From an uncultured Pelagibacteraceae bacterium (GTDB lineage: Bacteria > Pseudomonadota > Alphaproteobacteria > Pelagibacterales > Pelagibacteraceae), in contig CACBXW010000004.1 in the NCBI GenBank assembly GCA_902543295.1, positions 1 to 64,000 of the forward strand: a stretch of 64,000 bases of DNA. The letters are read 5' to 3'. The notes below the pieces were generated by a model. That model was given only the letters and a program-made list of their open reading frames with translations, made no database searches and was not told the DNA's origin. Below are positions 42,421 through 50,886 of the stretch, piece after piece. Made by a program: the position numbers and the translations under genes. Each line of letters begins with the position of its first letter. Position 1 is the stretch's first letter.

Positions 42421-43320
42421 ATGAATTGGATAATTGTAGCTATTTCTGGGGCTTTTTTTCAAAATCTTAGATCAACTTTACAGAAAAAACTTAATCAAAA
42501 AGTATCTACTATTGCATCAACTTATGTAAGATTTGCTTTTGCGTTACCATTCGGGACTATTTTATTTTTTTTGTATTTCCAAGATTTAAATGTAATTCCT
42601 GAAATCCTAAGTCAAAAAAAATTTATATTTAACGTATTATTAGGTTCAATTTTCCAAATAATTTTTACATTTGTTTTACTCTATTTATTTAGATTTGCTA
42701 ATTTTGTAGTTGGAACTTCATTGAGCAAGACTGAAGTTATTCAAGTCGCAATTTTTGAATATTTAATAATAGGGGATAAATTAAATAAATTTGGAATAAC
42801 AGGAATTATTGTATCTACAATTGGAGTAATTATATTATCGATTAAAGATTTAAGTTTATTTCTAAAAAACTTATTTTCAAAAACAACTTTAATTGGTTTA
42901 TCCGCAGGACTATTCTTAGGTTTAAGTGTTGTATATTTTAGAGCAGCAGCATTAACATTGGAAAATTTTAGTAATAACTTTGAAAAAGCTATAGCAACAC
43001 TATTTTTTGGTCTAGTTATACAAACAACATTAGTTACTATTTATTTAATTATATTTGAAAAGTCGCAGTTTAAAAAATTATATGAGAACAAGTATGAATG
43101 TTTGACAGCAGGGTTAGCTGGATTTCTTGCAACATTATCTTGGTTTTATGCTTTTACGTTAATACAGTCTTCATTTGTTAGAGCTATCGGCCAAATAGAA
43201 TTATTATTTAGTTATGTGTCTTCAAAGTATATGTTTAAAGAAAAAGTCAAAATTACAGAAATTTTAGGGATAATTATATTTGTAGTAGGTGTACTAATTT
43301 TATTACTTAATAAGAGCTAA
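42421..43320 (+). CDS. EamA/DMT superfamily transporter
   Basis: 299 residues, ten predicted helices in two repeats. GTSLSKTEVIQVAIFEYLIIGDKLNKFGITGIIVSTIGVIIL is the end of repeat 1, and SFVRAIGQIELLFSYVSSKYMFKEKVKITEILGIIIFVVGVLIL the corresponding end of repeat 2. It is a metabolite exporter or importer in the inner membrane with unknown substrate. It is divergent from dctP and overlaps the SMR gene by 4 bases at its 3' end. Confidence 0.85.
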   Translation: MNWIIVAISGAFFQNLRSTLQKKLNQKVSTIASTYVRFAFALPFGTILFFLYFQDLNVIPEILSQKKFIFNVLLGSIFQIIFTFVLLYLFRFANFVVGTSLSKTEVIQVAIFEYLIIGDKLNKFGITGIIVSTIGVIILSIKDLSLFLKNLFSKTTLIGLSAGLFLGLSVVYFRAAALTLENFSNNFEKAIATLFFGLVIQTTLVTIYLIIFEKSQFKKLYENKYECLTAGLAGFLATLSWFYAFTLIQSSFVRAIGQIELLFSYVSSKYMFKEKVKITEILGIIIFVVGVLILLLNKS

Positions 43321-43652
43321 TTAATTCTTCCAAGATAATTAACCATTACAACGCCAATAATAATTAAAAAAATCCCAATTAAACCATATATATTTGGTAT
43401 CTGGTTATATTTAATCATTCCGAAAACTAAAATAGCAGCCACTGTTATCCCACTATAAGTAGCATAAGTAAAACCTACTGGTATCATAGACATAGCTTTT
43501 GCAAGTCCATACATAGTTATACACATAAAAGCTATTGATAATATCGTTGGAGTTAATTTTGAAAATCCATCTGAAATTTTAGCAAAACTATTTGCAGCTA
43601 TTCCTGTTGATATAGCTAATACTAAATAAATATAACCAGATAATGGTTTCAT
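43317..43652 (-). CDS. SMR-like small membrane protein, subunit 1
   Basis: 111 residues, four helices. YIYLVLAISTGIAANSFAKISDGF aligns with helix 1 of EmrE, but the essential proton- and drug-binding Glu14 position holds Gly. It partly overlaps the second SMR gene (ATGA, 43649-43652), and paired small multidrug resistance genes usually form heterodimers. With no membrane carboxylate, drug/proton exchange is doubtful. It is last in the small-protein operon. Confidence 0.82.
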   Translation of the reverse strand: MKPLSGYIYLVLAISTGIAANSFAKISDGFSKLTPTILSIAFMCITMYGLAKAMSMIPVGFTYATYSGITVAAILVFGMIKYNQIPNIYGLIGIFLIIIGVVMVNYLGRIN

Positions 43653-43984
43653 TTATTTGTTCCTAATAAGTTAACTATTAAGACACCCGATATAATTAAA
43701 ATCAATCCAATTATTGTATAAAAATTTGGTACTTGATTAAATTTTATAACACCAACAGCAGCTGTTGCAATTATACATAATCCTGCAAAAGAGGCATATG
43801 TTATTCCAACTGGTATACTTTTCATAACTAAAGACAAAGTATACATGCATCCAACAATTGTTACTGCTGTGATTATGCTAGGTATTAATAATGTAAAACC
43901 TTGAGCACTTTTAGCAAAACTGTTAGATGCTGTTCCAAGAATTACTGCGATTAATAAAATTATATAAGCAGTTATATTATTCAT
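43649..43984 (-). CDS. SMR-like small membrane protein, subunit 2
   Basis: 111 residues from the ATG at 43984. The longer ORF start at 44041 lies within the upstream gene in another frame and lacks a helix. Helix 1, AYIILLIAVILGTASNSFAKSAQGF, again has Gly where EmrE has Glu14. The later SIPVGITYASFAGLCIIATAAVGVI is the usual SMR helix 3 signature. It overlaps the DsbA-like gene by 8 bases and the next SMR gene by 4, so both should be made together. Confidence 0.82.
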   Translation of the reverse strand: MNNITAYIILLIAVILGTASNSFAKSAQGFTLLIPSIITAVTIVGCMYTLSLVMKSIPVGITYASFAGLCIIATAAVGVIKFNQVPNFYTIIGLILIISGVLIVNLLGTNK

Positions 43985-44573
43985 TTGCCTTCGACCATTT
44001 GATTGCATCTTCCATTCTATCATCTCCCCAGAATATTTCATTTTTTACAACAAATGACGGACTTCCAAATATTTTATTTTTTCTAGCTTTTTCTGTATTT
44101 GATAAATAAATATTATTTATTTCCTCAGAGCTTGCCTCTGAAACAATCTTTTCTTTATCTAAGTTTAGTTTTTCGCAGATTTCACTCAAGTTGGGTTCAA
44201 CAGCAGGCTCTTTTCCCTCTTGAAACCATCGTTTATACGTAAGCTGAACGTAATCTACACCCCAGTTATTTTTTAAGCCTAATATTGCAATTTTATTAGC
44301 TAAATCAAATTCTGTTAAAGGGTAAGGGACTGGTGTTTTAGCAAAAAATCCATAATTTTTTGCTCGTCTTTCTATGTCCCTCCACATGTAATCTACTTTA
44401 TTTTTTTTTTCTTTAGGAAACGGAACATTGTTCATTTCTTTCATTATTGCTCTCACACTAAAAGGAGTCCAGTTAAACTTAATTTGATGTTGTTTTTCTG
44501 CTTCTAGTGCTCGAGTAACCGAAAGATAAGTATAAGTACTTCCAATAGAAAAATAAAAATCTATGTTGTTCAC
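43977..44573 (-). CDS. DsbA-like thiol isomerase (2-hydroxychromene-2-carboxylate isomerase/kappa GST family)
   Basis: 198 residues. IDFYFSIGSTYTYLS at the N-terminus has Ser where DsbA has CxxC, as in kappa-class glutathione transferases and HCCA isomerase. IFGSPSFVVKNEIFWGDDRM is the conserved cis-Pro and C-terminal segment. It probably uses glutathione to isomerise or conjugate a small organic compound. Its start is immediately next to the NTF2-like stop (44573/44574). Confidence 0.85.
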   Translation of the reverse strand: MNNIDFYFSIGSTYTYLSVTRALEAEKQHQIKFNWTPFSVRAIMKEMNNVPFPKEKKNKVDYMWRDIERRAKNYGFFAKTPVPYPLTEFDLANKIAILGLKNNWGVDYVQLTYKRWFQEGKEPAVEPNLSEICEKLNLDKEKIVSEASSEEINNIYLSNTEKARKNKIFGSPSFVVKNEIFWGDDRMEDAIKWSKANE

Positions 44574-44894
44574 TTATTTTGGCATTGGCGTTGCGCCAGT
44601 TTCTAAACTAATCATTTTGCCATCTTTGTATTTGTAGACTGCCATAACTGCTTCTACATTACCATCATCAAATGTTACAAACGCATGGTGAACACCAACT
44701 TCATCATTTTCATAAACAATTCTAGTTTTATCTTGCTTAATGTCACCACTCATTGCCCATTTGATAACATCACTTTTAGTTAAAACACTCCCTGATTTAT
44801 GCATTGTGAATTTAAAATCATCATGCAAAAGTTCATTCATTGCTGCTTCATCTTTATTTTTAATTGCAGCACTATATTTTTCTAATATTGACAT
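44574..44894 (-). CDS. NTF2-like/SnoaL-type small protein
   Basis: 106 residues, alpha-plus-beta cone fold typical of SnoaL/DUF4440: N-terminal helix YSAAIKNKDEAAMNELLHDDFKF, then strands VGVHHAFVTFDDGNVEAVMAVYKYKDGKMISLE. No catalytic signature is clear. Members range from ketosteroid-isomerase-like enzymes to ligand binders. It is in the middle of the small-protein operon. Confidence 0.75.
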   Translation of the reverse strand: MSILEKYSAAIKNKDEAAMNELLHDDFKFTMHKSGSVLTKSDVIKWAMSGDIKQDKTRIVYENDEVGVHHAFVTFDDGNVEAVMAVYKYKDGKMISLETGATPMPK

Positions 44895-44906
44895 TTTTTT
44901 TCTCCT

Positions 44907-45197
44907 TTATGCTCCTTTAATTATTAATGTATTTGATACAGTATTATCTAATCTAATCTGTCTGATAGGTTTATATATTTCTGAATTGTACCACTCAAAA
45001 ACTTTTTCATAAGATGGGAATTTAATTACAACAGTTCTTGGATATTTCCACTCACCTTCAATGACTTCATTTTCGCCACCTCTTATAATGTATTCTCCAC
45101 CAAACATTTGAGCAGTTGGAGGAGCTTTTTCCAAATACTCTTTGTAATTTTCAGGATTTAACACATTAATATTTAATATGATATATCCTGAAGGCAT
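44907..45197 (-). CDS. DUF1330 family protein
   Basis: 96 residues, dimeric alpha/beta barrel type. GYIILNINVLNPENYKEYLEKAPPTAQMFGGEYIIRGG and VIKFPSYEKVFEWYNSEIYKPIRQIR follow the DUF1330 pattern, with the usual GG turn. Function unknown. It is 12 bases upstream of the NTF2-like gene. Confidence 0.82.
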   Translation of the reverse strand: MPSGYIILNINVLNPENYKEYLEKAPPTAQMFGGEYIIRGGENEVIEGEWKYPRTVVIKFPSYEKVFEWYNSEIYKPIRQIRLDNTVSNTLIIKGA

Positions 45198-45220
45198 TAC
45201 AAACCTTATTACAAAAATTA

Positions 45221-45511
45221 TTACATATCTACTTTATTTAATTCGTAGACACTGTAACTCTCCATAACTTCTTTCATAACAGGAGCTGATACTGGATTGC
45301 TTCCATCTATAAACGCTTTTAGAGCAGCTTTATCGGTCACAAAAATTTTAAACATTACTGTTTTTTTGTCAGGTGCAACTGTTCCAATTGTTTTTGATAC
45401 ATTTGCAACTTTCGATCTCTCTGCCATACCAGCATCCGATTGCATAAAGCCCATAAACTTTTCTAGCATCCCTTCTTTAAGGTGAGCTACGACTAATGTT
45501 TCTGTTTCCAT
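45221..45511 (-). CDS. small dimeric alpha/beta-barrel-like protein, function unknown
   Basis: 96 residues. Strand-helix repeats such as TETLVVAHLKEGMLEKFMGFM and TVMFKIFVTDKAALKAFID suggest an ABM/ferredoxin-like fold similar to its two neighbours. No family motif was recognised with certainty. There is no signal peptide. Confidence 0.65.
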   Translation of the reverse strand: METETLVVAHLKEGMLEKFMGFMQSDAGMAERSKVANVSKTIGTVAPDKKTVMFKIFVTDKAALKAFIDGSNPVSAPVMKEVMESYSVYELNKVDM

Positions 45512-45538
45512 AATTTATCCTTTCTTTATATTAATTGT

Positions 45539-45829
45539 TTATCCACTAAAATTTTCCATAAAATCTTCATGCATTGGTGTAACCTTTGCTGAATCTAAAT
45601 CCACACCTGCTTCAGCTCTTGCTGCATGAAGTTCTTTGTCATTTTTAAATGCTTCAAAACCTTGCATGGTTGCATACTTAACGATTACAGTAAATTTTGA
45701 AGGGTCTTCTTTAGATACACCCGCAAAAATAATAGTAGCACCAAATCCTTTAATTTTTTCAGCATTCGCCTTTACCATATTCATCCAAGATGAAAATGAT
45801 TTTATATTTTCTTCTATTTTTATGATCAT
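45539..45829 (-). CDS. small ferredoxin-like-fold protein, possibly DUF3764
   Basis: 96 residues. TIIFAGVSKEDPSKFTVIVKYATMQGFEAFKND is like the DUF3764 group of small marine proteins, and the N-terminus IIKIEENIKSFSSWMNMVKAN provides a first strand and helix. I am not certain of the family. It lies 13 bases before the cupin gene stop and 27 before the next ABM-like gene. Confidence 0.6.
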   Translation of the reverse strand: MIIKIEENIKSFSSWMNMVKANAEKIKGFGATIIFAGVSKEDPSKFTVIVKYATMQGFEAFKNDKELHAARAEAGVDLDSAKVTPMHEDFMENFSG

Positions 45830-45842
45830 TTCTTTTTCCTTT

Positions 45843-46241
45843 TTATTTTACCGGTGTCATAATTTTCTGTCCTTCGACACCAATTGCAACTACAATCGCT
45901 TTAACTGGAACATTTCCAATATTTTTCGACTCGTGTACAATTCCAACATCTTCAACAAATGCATCACCAGCTTTGAATACTTGGGTTTTTCCTTCATGAA
46001 TTAATTCAATTTCACCTTGCTGAATCATAATTAGAACTGGAAATGAGTGCGTATGAGGAGTTACTGGAGCTCCTGCAGGTACAGTAAATTCAAAAGCTGT
46101 TATTTTTGCTTTTCCTGTAGGGTATACAATATCATTTCCCATTCCTGTTTGACTTGTTGATAAAATTCTCTTTACATGGCTATCTGCGTAAACATTAGCT
46201 GTAAATAAACTTAAAATTAACACTAAAATTGTTTTTTTCAT
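45843..46241 (-). CDS. secreted single-domain cupin
   Basis: 132 residues with a signal peptide (cut near NVYA-DSHVK). The cupin motif 1 PVTPHTHSFPVLIMIQQGEIEL has the His-x-His pair, and motif 2 GDAFVEDVGIVHESKNIG the third His. It binds a metal in the periplasm. The ligand is unknown; similar secreted cupins are sensors or small dioxygenases. It is coexpressed with a second secreted protein upstream. Confidence 0.82.
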   Translation of the reverse strand: MKKTILVLILSLFTANVYADSHVKRILSTSQTGMGNDIVYPTGKAKITAFEFTVPAGAPVTPHTHSFPVLIMIQQGEIELIHEGKTQVFKAGDAFVEDVGIVHESKNIGNVPVKAIVVAIGVEGQKIMTPVK

Positions 46242-46254
46242 TTTTTTCTTTCAG

Positions 46255-46722
46255 TTAGTTCAAATTATAAGTACCAACGATTTGATTGTAAGATTGTACA
46301 ACTCCATCTTTAGCTGAATCAATTTGCGCATAAGATGTTGTTCCACCTCCAGAAATATTTTCATATTTCCCTGTTCCACTTACAAACTTCCATCTTAATA
46401 TTTTTCCCATTACGCCTTCGTAATGTGTTGTTGTAGTACTACCATCTTCAAATTTGTTTATACAAACGCCTGTCTCAAAACCTTTTCCTTTAAGTCCAAC
46501 AATTGATCCAACACAATATGATGAAGATCTGTCACCAAAAGTTGTTCCCTCAATAGCTTTATTACCAATAGTTCCTTCATATATTATCGAAAAATTGCCT
46601 TTATCATCACCTATAACTTTAGAAGTGCCAGAGAAAAAACCAGTTTGTTTAATTTGTCCTTGCTCAGCAAAAGCTGTACTCGACATAAATACGAAAATTA
46701 AAATAAAATATAATTTTTTCAT
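46255..46722 (-). CDS. secreted beta-rich protein, function unknown
   Basis: 155 residues with a signal peptide cut near AFA-EQGQI. The mature part is a beta-strand-rich sequence ending WKFVSGTGKYENISGGGTTSYAQ, a pattern seen in allene-oxide-cyclase-like or calycin-type barrels. Two cysteines (SYCVGS and TGVCINK) could form a disulfide. No enzyme motif was recognised. Confidence 0.65.
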   Translation of the reverse strand: MKKLYFILIFVFMSSTAFAEQGQIKQTGFFSGTSKVIGDDKGNFSIIYEGTIGNKAIEGTTFGDRSSSYCVGSIVGLKGKGFETGVCINKFEDGSTTTTHYEGVMGKILRWKFVSGTGKYENISGGGTTSYAQIDSAKDGVVQSYNQIVGTYNLN

Positions 46723-46728
46723 AAACTC

Positions 46729-47103
46729 TTACTTCTTAATTGCATTGAACATGCTTAGTGTGTCATCAAACGCAATAAATAATGTCAGTTTACCATCATC
46801 GCCTACTTCAAAATAATGACCAAAAATAGTATCCATGCCATCTGCCTTAGCAGTTGCTTTAACAAACACTTTATTCCCCTCACTAATCATCATATCAGGG
46901 GTTACTGAAAAATTACTCCAAAGATTTGGAACTTGCATCATGGTTTTCATATATGCCTCTTTGCCTTTATGAGTTCCTGACATTGGATGCTTATCCCCAG
47001 GATAAATCCAAGTGATATCATCATGTACCATTTCCATAAATCCCTCCATATCTCCTTTGCCAAAAAGTTCATATCCTTTTTTAACTACTTCTTTTGCGTC
47101 CAT
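46729..47103 (-). CDS. NTF2-like/SnoaL-type small protein
   Basis: 124 residues. VVKKGYELFGKGDMEGFMEMVHDDITWIYPGDKHPMSGTHKGKEAY is the typical SnoaL_2 start, and a C-terminal strand pair (DGKLTLFIAFDDT) closes the cone. It is the first gene of the ten-gene minus-strand small-protein operon. A terminator-like hairpin for cysK lies 44 bases upstream. Confidence 0.8.
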   Translation of the reverse strand: MDAKEVVKKGYELFGKGDMEGFMEMVHDDITWIYPGDKHPMSGTHKGKEAYMKTMMQVPNLWSNFSVTPDMMISEGNKVFVKATAKADGMDTIFGHYFEVGDDGKLTLFIAFDDTLSMFNAIKK

Positions 47104-47146
47104 AAAATTTCCTTAATTTTTTAATTATTATTATTTATTGTAAGTT

Positions 47147-47169
47147 AAAAATGTAATGGTTTTATTACA
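47147..47169 (-). terminator. weak intrinsic terminator after cysK
   Basis: On the minus strand TGTAAT pairs with ATTACA around AAAACC and is followed by five T. The stem is short and AT-rich, so it is only plausible. Confidence 0.4.
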
Positions 47170-47185
47170 GTGCTGATATGCGTTA

Positions 47186-48187
47186 TTATATCCAATCGGG
47201 ATAAGGTAAACCTTTTTCAATTAAAAAAGGTTTATTAAACATCTTTGAGTTGTATCTGTCTGATTTGTCGCAAAGAATAGTGACAATAGTTTTTCCTGGT
47301 CCTAATTTTTTACCCAATCTTATTGCGCCTGCAATATTTACTCCACAACTTGTTCCAAGACTTAAACCTTCATTTTTGATTAAATCATATAGTATTGGCA
47401 AAGACTCTTTATCTTCAATTGAAAAGGCTCCATCTATTTTTGCTTCTGCAAAATTAGCAGTTACTCTGCTGGATCCAATGCCTTCAGTTATTGATCCACC
47501 TTCAGCTTTTAACTCACCGTTTTCAATGTGATTGTAAAGAGAGGATCCCTTTGGATCTGAAAGATAAATTTTTATATCTTTATTTTTTTCTTTTAAAAAA
47601 CTACTTACTCCACCAATTGTTCCCCCAGTTCCAGAAGAACATACAAATCCATCAACTTTACCTTCAGTTTGTTCCCATATCTCAGGACCCGTTGTATTAT
47701 AGTGACCTTTTGAGTTTGCTGTATTATCAAATTGATTTGCCCAAACAACTCCGTGATTATTTGAACTTTTTAGGTCTTCAGCCATTCTAGCAGCAACTTT
47801 AACAAAGTTATTTTCATCTTTATAAGGTTTTGGTGGAACTAATTTTAAATCTGCACCAATATTTCTTAATGTATCTTTTTTTTCTTGAGTTTGATTATCA
47901 TTCATTACAATAATCGTTTTGTAACCCATTGAATTTCCAATAAGGCATAAACCAATGCCAGTGTTTCCTGCAGTTCCTTCTACAATTATTCCACCTTTAG
48001 ATATTAATTTTTTTTGTTCAGCATCCCTTATTAAAGCAAGTGCTGCTCTGTCTTTTACAGATCCTCCTGGATTTAAATATTCGGCTTTACCATAAATGTT
48101 ACAGCCAGTTATTTCAGATGCAGCTTTCAGTTTTATTAAAGGAGTATTTCCAATTGATTGGATAAAATCATCCTTGTAATTTTTCAT
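47186..48187 (-). CDS. cysK: cysteine synthase A
   Basis: 333 residues, PLP enzyme. Lys45 in PGGSVKDRAA forms the Schiff base, EGTAGNTGIGL binds the substrate carboxylate and SSGTGGTIGG holds the PLP phosphate. It makes cysteine from O-acetylserine and sulfide. It overlaps cysE by one base (TAATG), which is the partner in the cysteine synthase complex. Confidence 0.92.
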   Translation of the reverse strand: MKNYKDDFIQSIGNTPLIKLKAASEITGCNIYGKAEYLNPGGSVKDRAALALIRDAEQKKLISKGGIIVEGTAGNTGIGLCLIGNSMGYKTIIVMNDNQTQEKKDTLRNIGADLKLVPPKPYKDENNFVKVAARMAEDLKSSNNHGVVWANQFDNTANSKGHYNTTGPEIWEQTEGKVDGFVCSSGTGGTIGGVSSFLKEKNKDIKIYLSDPKGSSLYNHIENGELKAEGGSITEGIGSSRVTANFAEAKIDGAFSIEDKESLPILYDLIKNEGLSLGTSCGVNIAGAIRLGKKLGPGKTIVTILCDKSDRYNSKMFNKPFLIEKGLPYPDWI

Positions 48188-48762
48188 TATTCTTTTTCCT
48201 CATTGCCATTTGTAACAGCATAAGGTTTAAATTCTTCAGTTGCTGTTCCAACATTCTTAGCAGGTATTCCTACCATAACAGCATTTTCAGGAACATTTTT
48301 TGTTACAACTGCATTAGCACCAATTCTTGCATTTTTCCCTACAACTACAGGCCCCAAAATTTGTGCCCCTGAACCAACAACAACATTATCATGAAGAGTA
48401 GGGTGTCTTTTAATTTCTCTTTGATCATTGGAATTTATGCTTGGAGATATTCCACCTAAAGTAACCATATGATAAATTGTTACGTTATCTGCAATGTCAG
48501 ATGTTTCACCTATAACAACGCCCATACCGTGATCAATAAATAAATTTTTACCTATCTTAGCTCTTGGATGAATTTCAATACCAGTTAAAAATCTTGAAAA
48601 TTGAGAAATTATTCTTGCGATAAGATCGAATTTTGCAGTAGCAAAAAAATTTGCAATTCTGTGAAAAAATACAGCCTTAACGCCAGGGTACGTTAATATT
48701 ACACTTAACTTAGATCTTGCCGCTGGATCCCTATCAATAATTGATTGCAAATAGTCATTCAT
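48187..48762 (-). CDS. cysE: serine O-acetyltransferase
   Basis: 191 residues, left-handed beta-helix of hexapeptide repeats. [41 protein letters not shown] has the catalytic His/Asp residues of CysE. It is shorter than E. coli CysE because the N-terminal helical domain is reduced. It acetylates serine for cysK, its direct neighbour. Confidence 0.92.
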   Translation of the reverse strand: MNDYLQSIIDRDPAARSKLSVILTYPGVKAVFFHRIANFFATAKFDLIARIISQFSRFLTGIEIHPRAKIGKNLFIDHGMGVVIGETSDIADNVTIYHMVTLGGISPSINSNDQREIKRHPTLHDNVVVGSGAQILGPVVVGKNARIGANAVVTKNVPENAVMVGIPAKNVGTATEEFKPYAVTNGNEEKE

Positions 48763-48799
48763 AGACTGCCTATATAGTTATTAATGTTGGAATTTAAAG

Positions 48800-49495
48800 T
48801 TAATTAATATTGTCTAAAGTAAGCCCTTTTACATTAGCTGGCACTGCGACATCCATCATTTTTGGATTTGCAAGATTTAGATTATTCATTATATCCGCGT
48901 ATTCTTCCTTTGAACTTACTTGTAATCTTGGATTATTATTTTTTTCATTTTCAATAGTGGAAAATTTCTTGCCATTATAATCATGAGCTGGAAATACGAG
49001 AGTTTTTTCGGGTAATTTTAATAATTTATTAAATATAGAGTCGTAAGCATCATAAGCATTACCATTTTGAAAATCTGTTCTACCACTTCCATTTATTAAA
49101 AGTGTATCTCCAGTAAAAACTCTATCATTCATCAAAAAACTATAAGAGCAGTCAGTATGACCAGGAGTATAAATTGCTTGAAGTTCAACTTCTTCAACTT
49201 TAATTTTTTCACCATCTTTAATTCTTAGATCTATCACTTCTGATTTAGATTTTTCTCCCATAACTCTTATACAGTTTGTTCTTTTATTTAATTCATTTAA
49301 TGCTGAGATGTGATCAGCATGAATGTGAGTATCAATTACTTTTACAAGTTTAAGATCTAAATTATTTAATATAGTTGAATAATCATCAGAATGTTCAATG
49401 ACTGGATCAATTATTAATGCTTCTCTACCTTCACCACTTGCAATTATATAAGTGTATGTAGAAGATTTTTGATCGAAAAGTTGTTCAAATATCAT
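48800..49495 (-). CDS. metallo-beta-lactamase-fold hydrolase, ETHE1/persulfide dioxygenase-like
   Basis: 231 residues. THIHADHISA is the metal motif, TPGHTDCSYSF and FTGDTLLINGSGRTDFQNG match ETHE1/Blh more than glyoxalase II, and FPAHDYNGKKFSTI follows. Members oxidise glutathione persulfide to sulfite. It is 37 bases upstream of cysE on the same strand, linking persulfide removal with cysteine synthesis. The divergent peroxiredoxin is next door. Confidence 0.85.
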   Translation of the reverse strand: MIFEQLFDQKSSTYTYIIASGEGREALIIDPVIEHSDDYSTILNNLDLKLVKVIDTHIHADHISALNELNKRTNCIRVMGEKSKSEVIDLRIKDGEKIKVEEVELQAIYTPGHTDCSYSFLMNDRVFTGDTLLINGSGRTDFQNGNAYDAYDSIFNKLLKLPEKTLVFPAHDYNGKKFSTIENEKNNNPRLQVSSKEEYADIMNNLNLANPKMMDVAVPANVKGLTLDNIN

Positions 49496-49517
49496 AAATA
49501 CTTAACTTTATAAAAGT

Positions 49518-49546
49518 TTGCTTAGTAAAACAATCTTTCATATAAT
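49518..49546 (+). promoter_or_regulatory. sigma70-type promoter of peroxiredoxin gene
   Basis: TTGCTT (49518-49523), 17-base spacer, TATAAT (49541-49546). The spacing is optimal, and the strong ribosome binding site AAGGAGGAG lies just before the ATG at 49570. Confidence 0.65.
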
Positions 49547-49569
49547 ATTTTTTTTATAAGGAGGAGACA

Positions 49570-50229
49570 ATGTTAAAAATAAATAGTATGTGTCCTGATT
49601 TTCAAGCTAAAACAACTGAAGGAGATATTTCTTTTCACGAATGGTTAGGTGATAGTTGGGGAGTTATTTTTTCACACCCTAAAGATTTTACACCAGTTTG
49701 TACTACTGAACTTGGTGCTTTAGGTTTAATGAAAGATGAATTCGATAAAAGAAATGTAAAAGTGATTGGTTTAAGTGTTGATGGAGTAGAGGATCATAAA
49801 AAATGGTTAGATGATATTAAAGACGTATCTGGCACAAAACCAAATTATCCAATTATTGCTGATGAAGATTTAAAAGTAGCAAAATTGTTTAATATGTTGG
49901 AAGCAGATGCTGGAACAACTTCAATGGGTAGAACTGCAGTTGATAATGAAACTGTAAGAACTATTTTTGTAATCAGACCTGATAAGAGAATTGGATTATA
50001 TCTTACATATCCTATGGCAACTGGAAGAAACTTTTTAGAGATTTTGCGTGCAATAGACTCTATGCAGCTAACAGCTAAACATAAAGTAGCTACTCCTGCT
50101 AATTGGAAAAAGGGAGAGGATGTTGTTATTTTGCCAGCGATTAAAGATGATGAAGCTAAAAAAATATATCCAGATGGATGGGAAACTGTAAAACCTTATC
50201 TAAGAAAGGTTCCAGATCCTTCTAAGTAA
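49570..50229 (+). CDS. 1-Cys peroxiredoxin (Prx6 type)
   Basis: 219 residues. The peroxidatic Cys44 lies in DFTPVCTTELG; no resolving cysteine follows, so it is the 1-Cys type. The C-terminal arm (about 150-219, DKRIGLYLTYPMATGRNFLEILR) is the Prx6 domain. It reduces hydrogen peroxide and alkyl peroxides in the cytoplasm. It has its own near-consensus promoter and a strong ribosome binding site. Confidence 0.93.
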   Translation: MLKINSMCPDFQAKTTEGDISFHEWLGDSWGVIFSHPKDFTPVCTTELGALGLMKDEFDKRNVKVIGLSVDGVEDHKKWLDDIKDVSGTKPNYPIIADEDLKVAKLFNMLEADAGTTSMGRTAVDNETVRTIFVIRPDKRIGLYLTYPMATGRNFLEILRAIDSMQLTAKHKVATPANWKKGEDVVILPAIKDDEAKKIYPDGWETVKPYLRKVPDPSK

Positions 50230-50230
50230 A

Positions 50231-50884
50231 TTGGATAAAAATATTTTAAACCGACAATCTCAGCATTGGGAAACTAATTTCTCAAATAAGCCTGAGATGT
50301 TTGGTTTAGAACCAAGTTTACCTGCAAAAAAAGCTTTAAATATTTTCAAAGAAAATAATTATTCTAAAATTGTTGAGCTAGGAGCAGGTCTAGGAAGAGA
50401 TAGCATTTACTTTGGAAAGAATTCGATAAATGTGACAGCATTAGACTATAGTGAAAATGGAATTAAAATTATCAATGAAAAAATAAAAAAAGAAAATTTA
50501 ACATCTTCAATTTCAACATTAAAATTTGACATAAGAGAAGACTTACCATTTGAAACTAATTCAGTTGATGCTTGTTATTCACATATGCTTTATTGCATGG
50601 CTTTAACCCAGAAAGATTTGGACAAACTTAATAGCGAAATTCATAGAATTTTAAAACCTGGAGGATTAAATATTTACACAGTCAGAAATACTGATGATGG
50701 AGACTATAAAAAAGGAATTCATAGAGGAGAAGATCTATACGAAATAGATGGTTTTATTATTCATTTTTTTTCTAAAGATAAAATACTGAATTTAACAAAT
50801 GGATTTAAAAACTTAAATATTGAGTATTTTGAAGAAGGATCATTTCCAAGAAAATTATATTTTATTTGTAATAAAAAAAATTGA
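50231..50884 (+). CDS. class I SAM-dependent methyltransferase
   Basis: 217 residues from a TTG at 50231, one base after the peroxiredoxin stop. The next ATG would remove the conserved QHWETNF start. VELGAGLGRDSIYF is motif I of the SAM fold, ALDYSENGI follows, and DACYSHMLYCMAL and LKPGG are motifs II-III. The substrate is unknown; thiol or tellurite/halide-type methyltransferases share this layout. It converges on the racemase with 2 bases between. Confidence 0.85.
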   Translation: MDKNILNRQSQHWETNFSNKPEMFGLEPSLPAKKALNIFKENNYSKIVELGAGLGRDSIYFGKNSINVTALDYSENGIKIINEKIKKENLTSSISTLKFDIREDLPFETNSVDACYSHMLYCMALTQKDLDKLNSEIHRILKPGGLNIYTVRNTDDGDYKKGIHRGEDLYEIDGFIIHFFSKDKILNLTNGFKNLNIEYFEEGSFPRKLYFICNKKN

Positions 50885-50886
50885 AT

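Noticed and set aside
45636..46004. 122-residue plus-strand ORF
   Set aside because: Lies opposite two short genes with recognisable products and contains random Phe-rich sequence.
46454..46816. 120-residue plus-strand ORF
   Set aside because: Antisense to the secreted protein and NTF2-like genes, with no family match.
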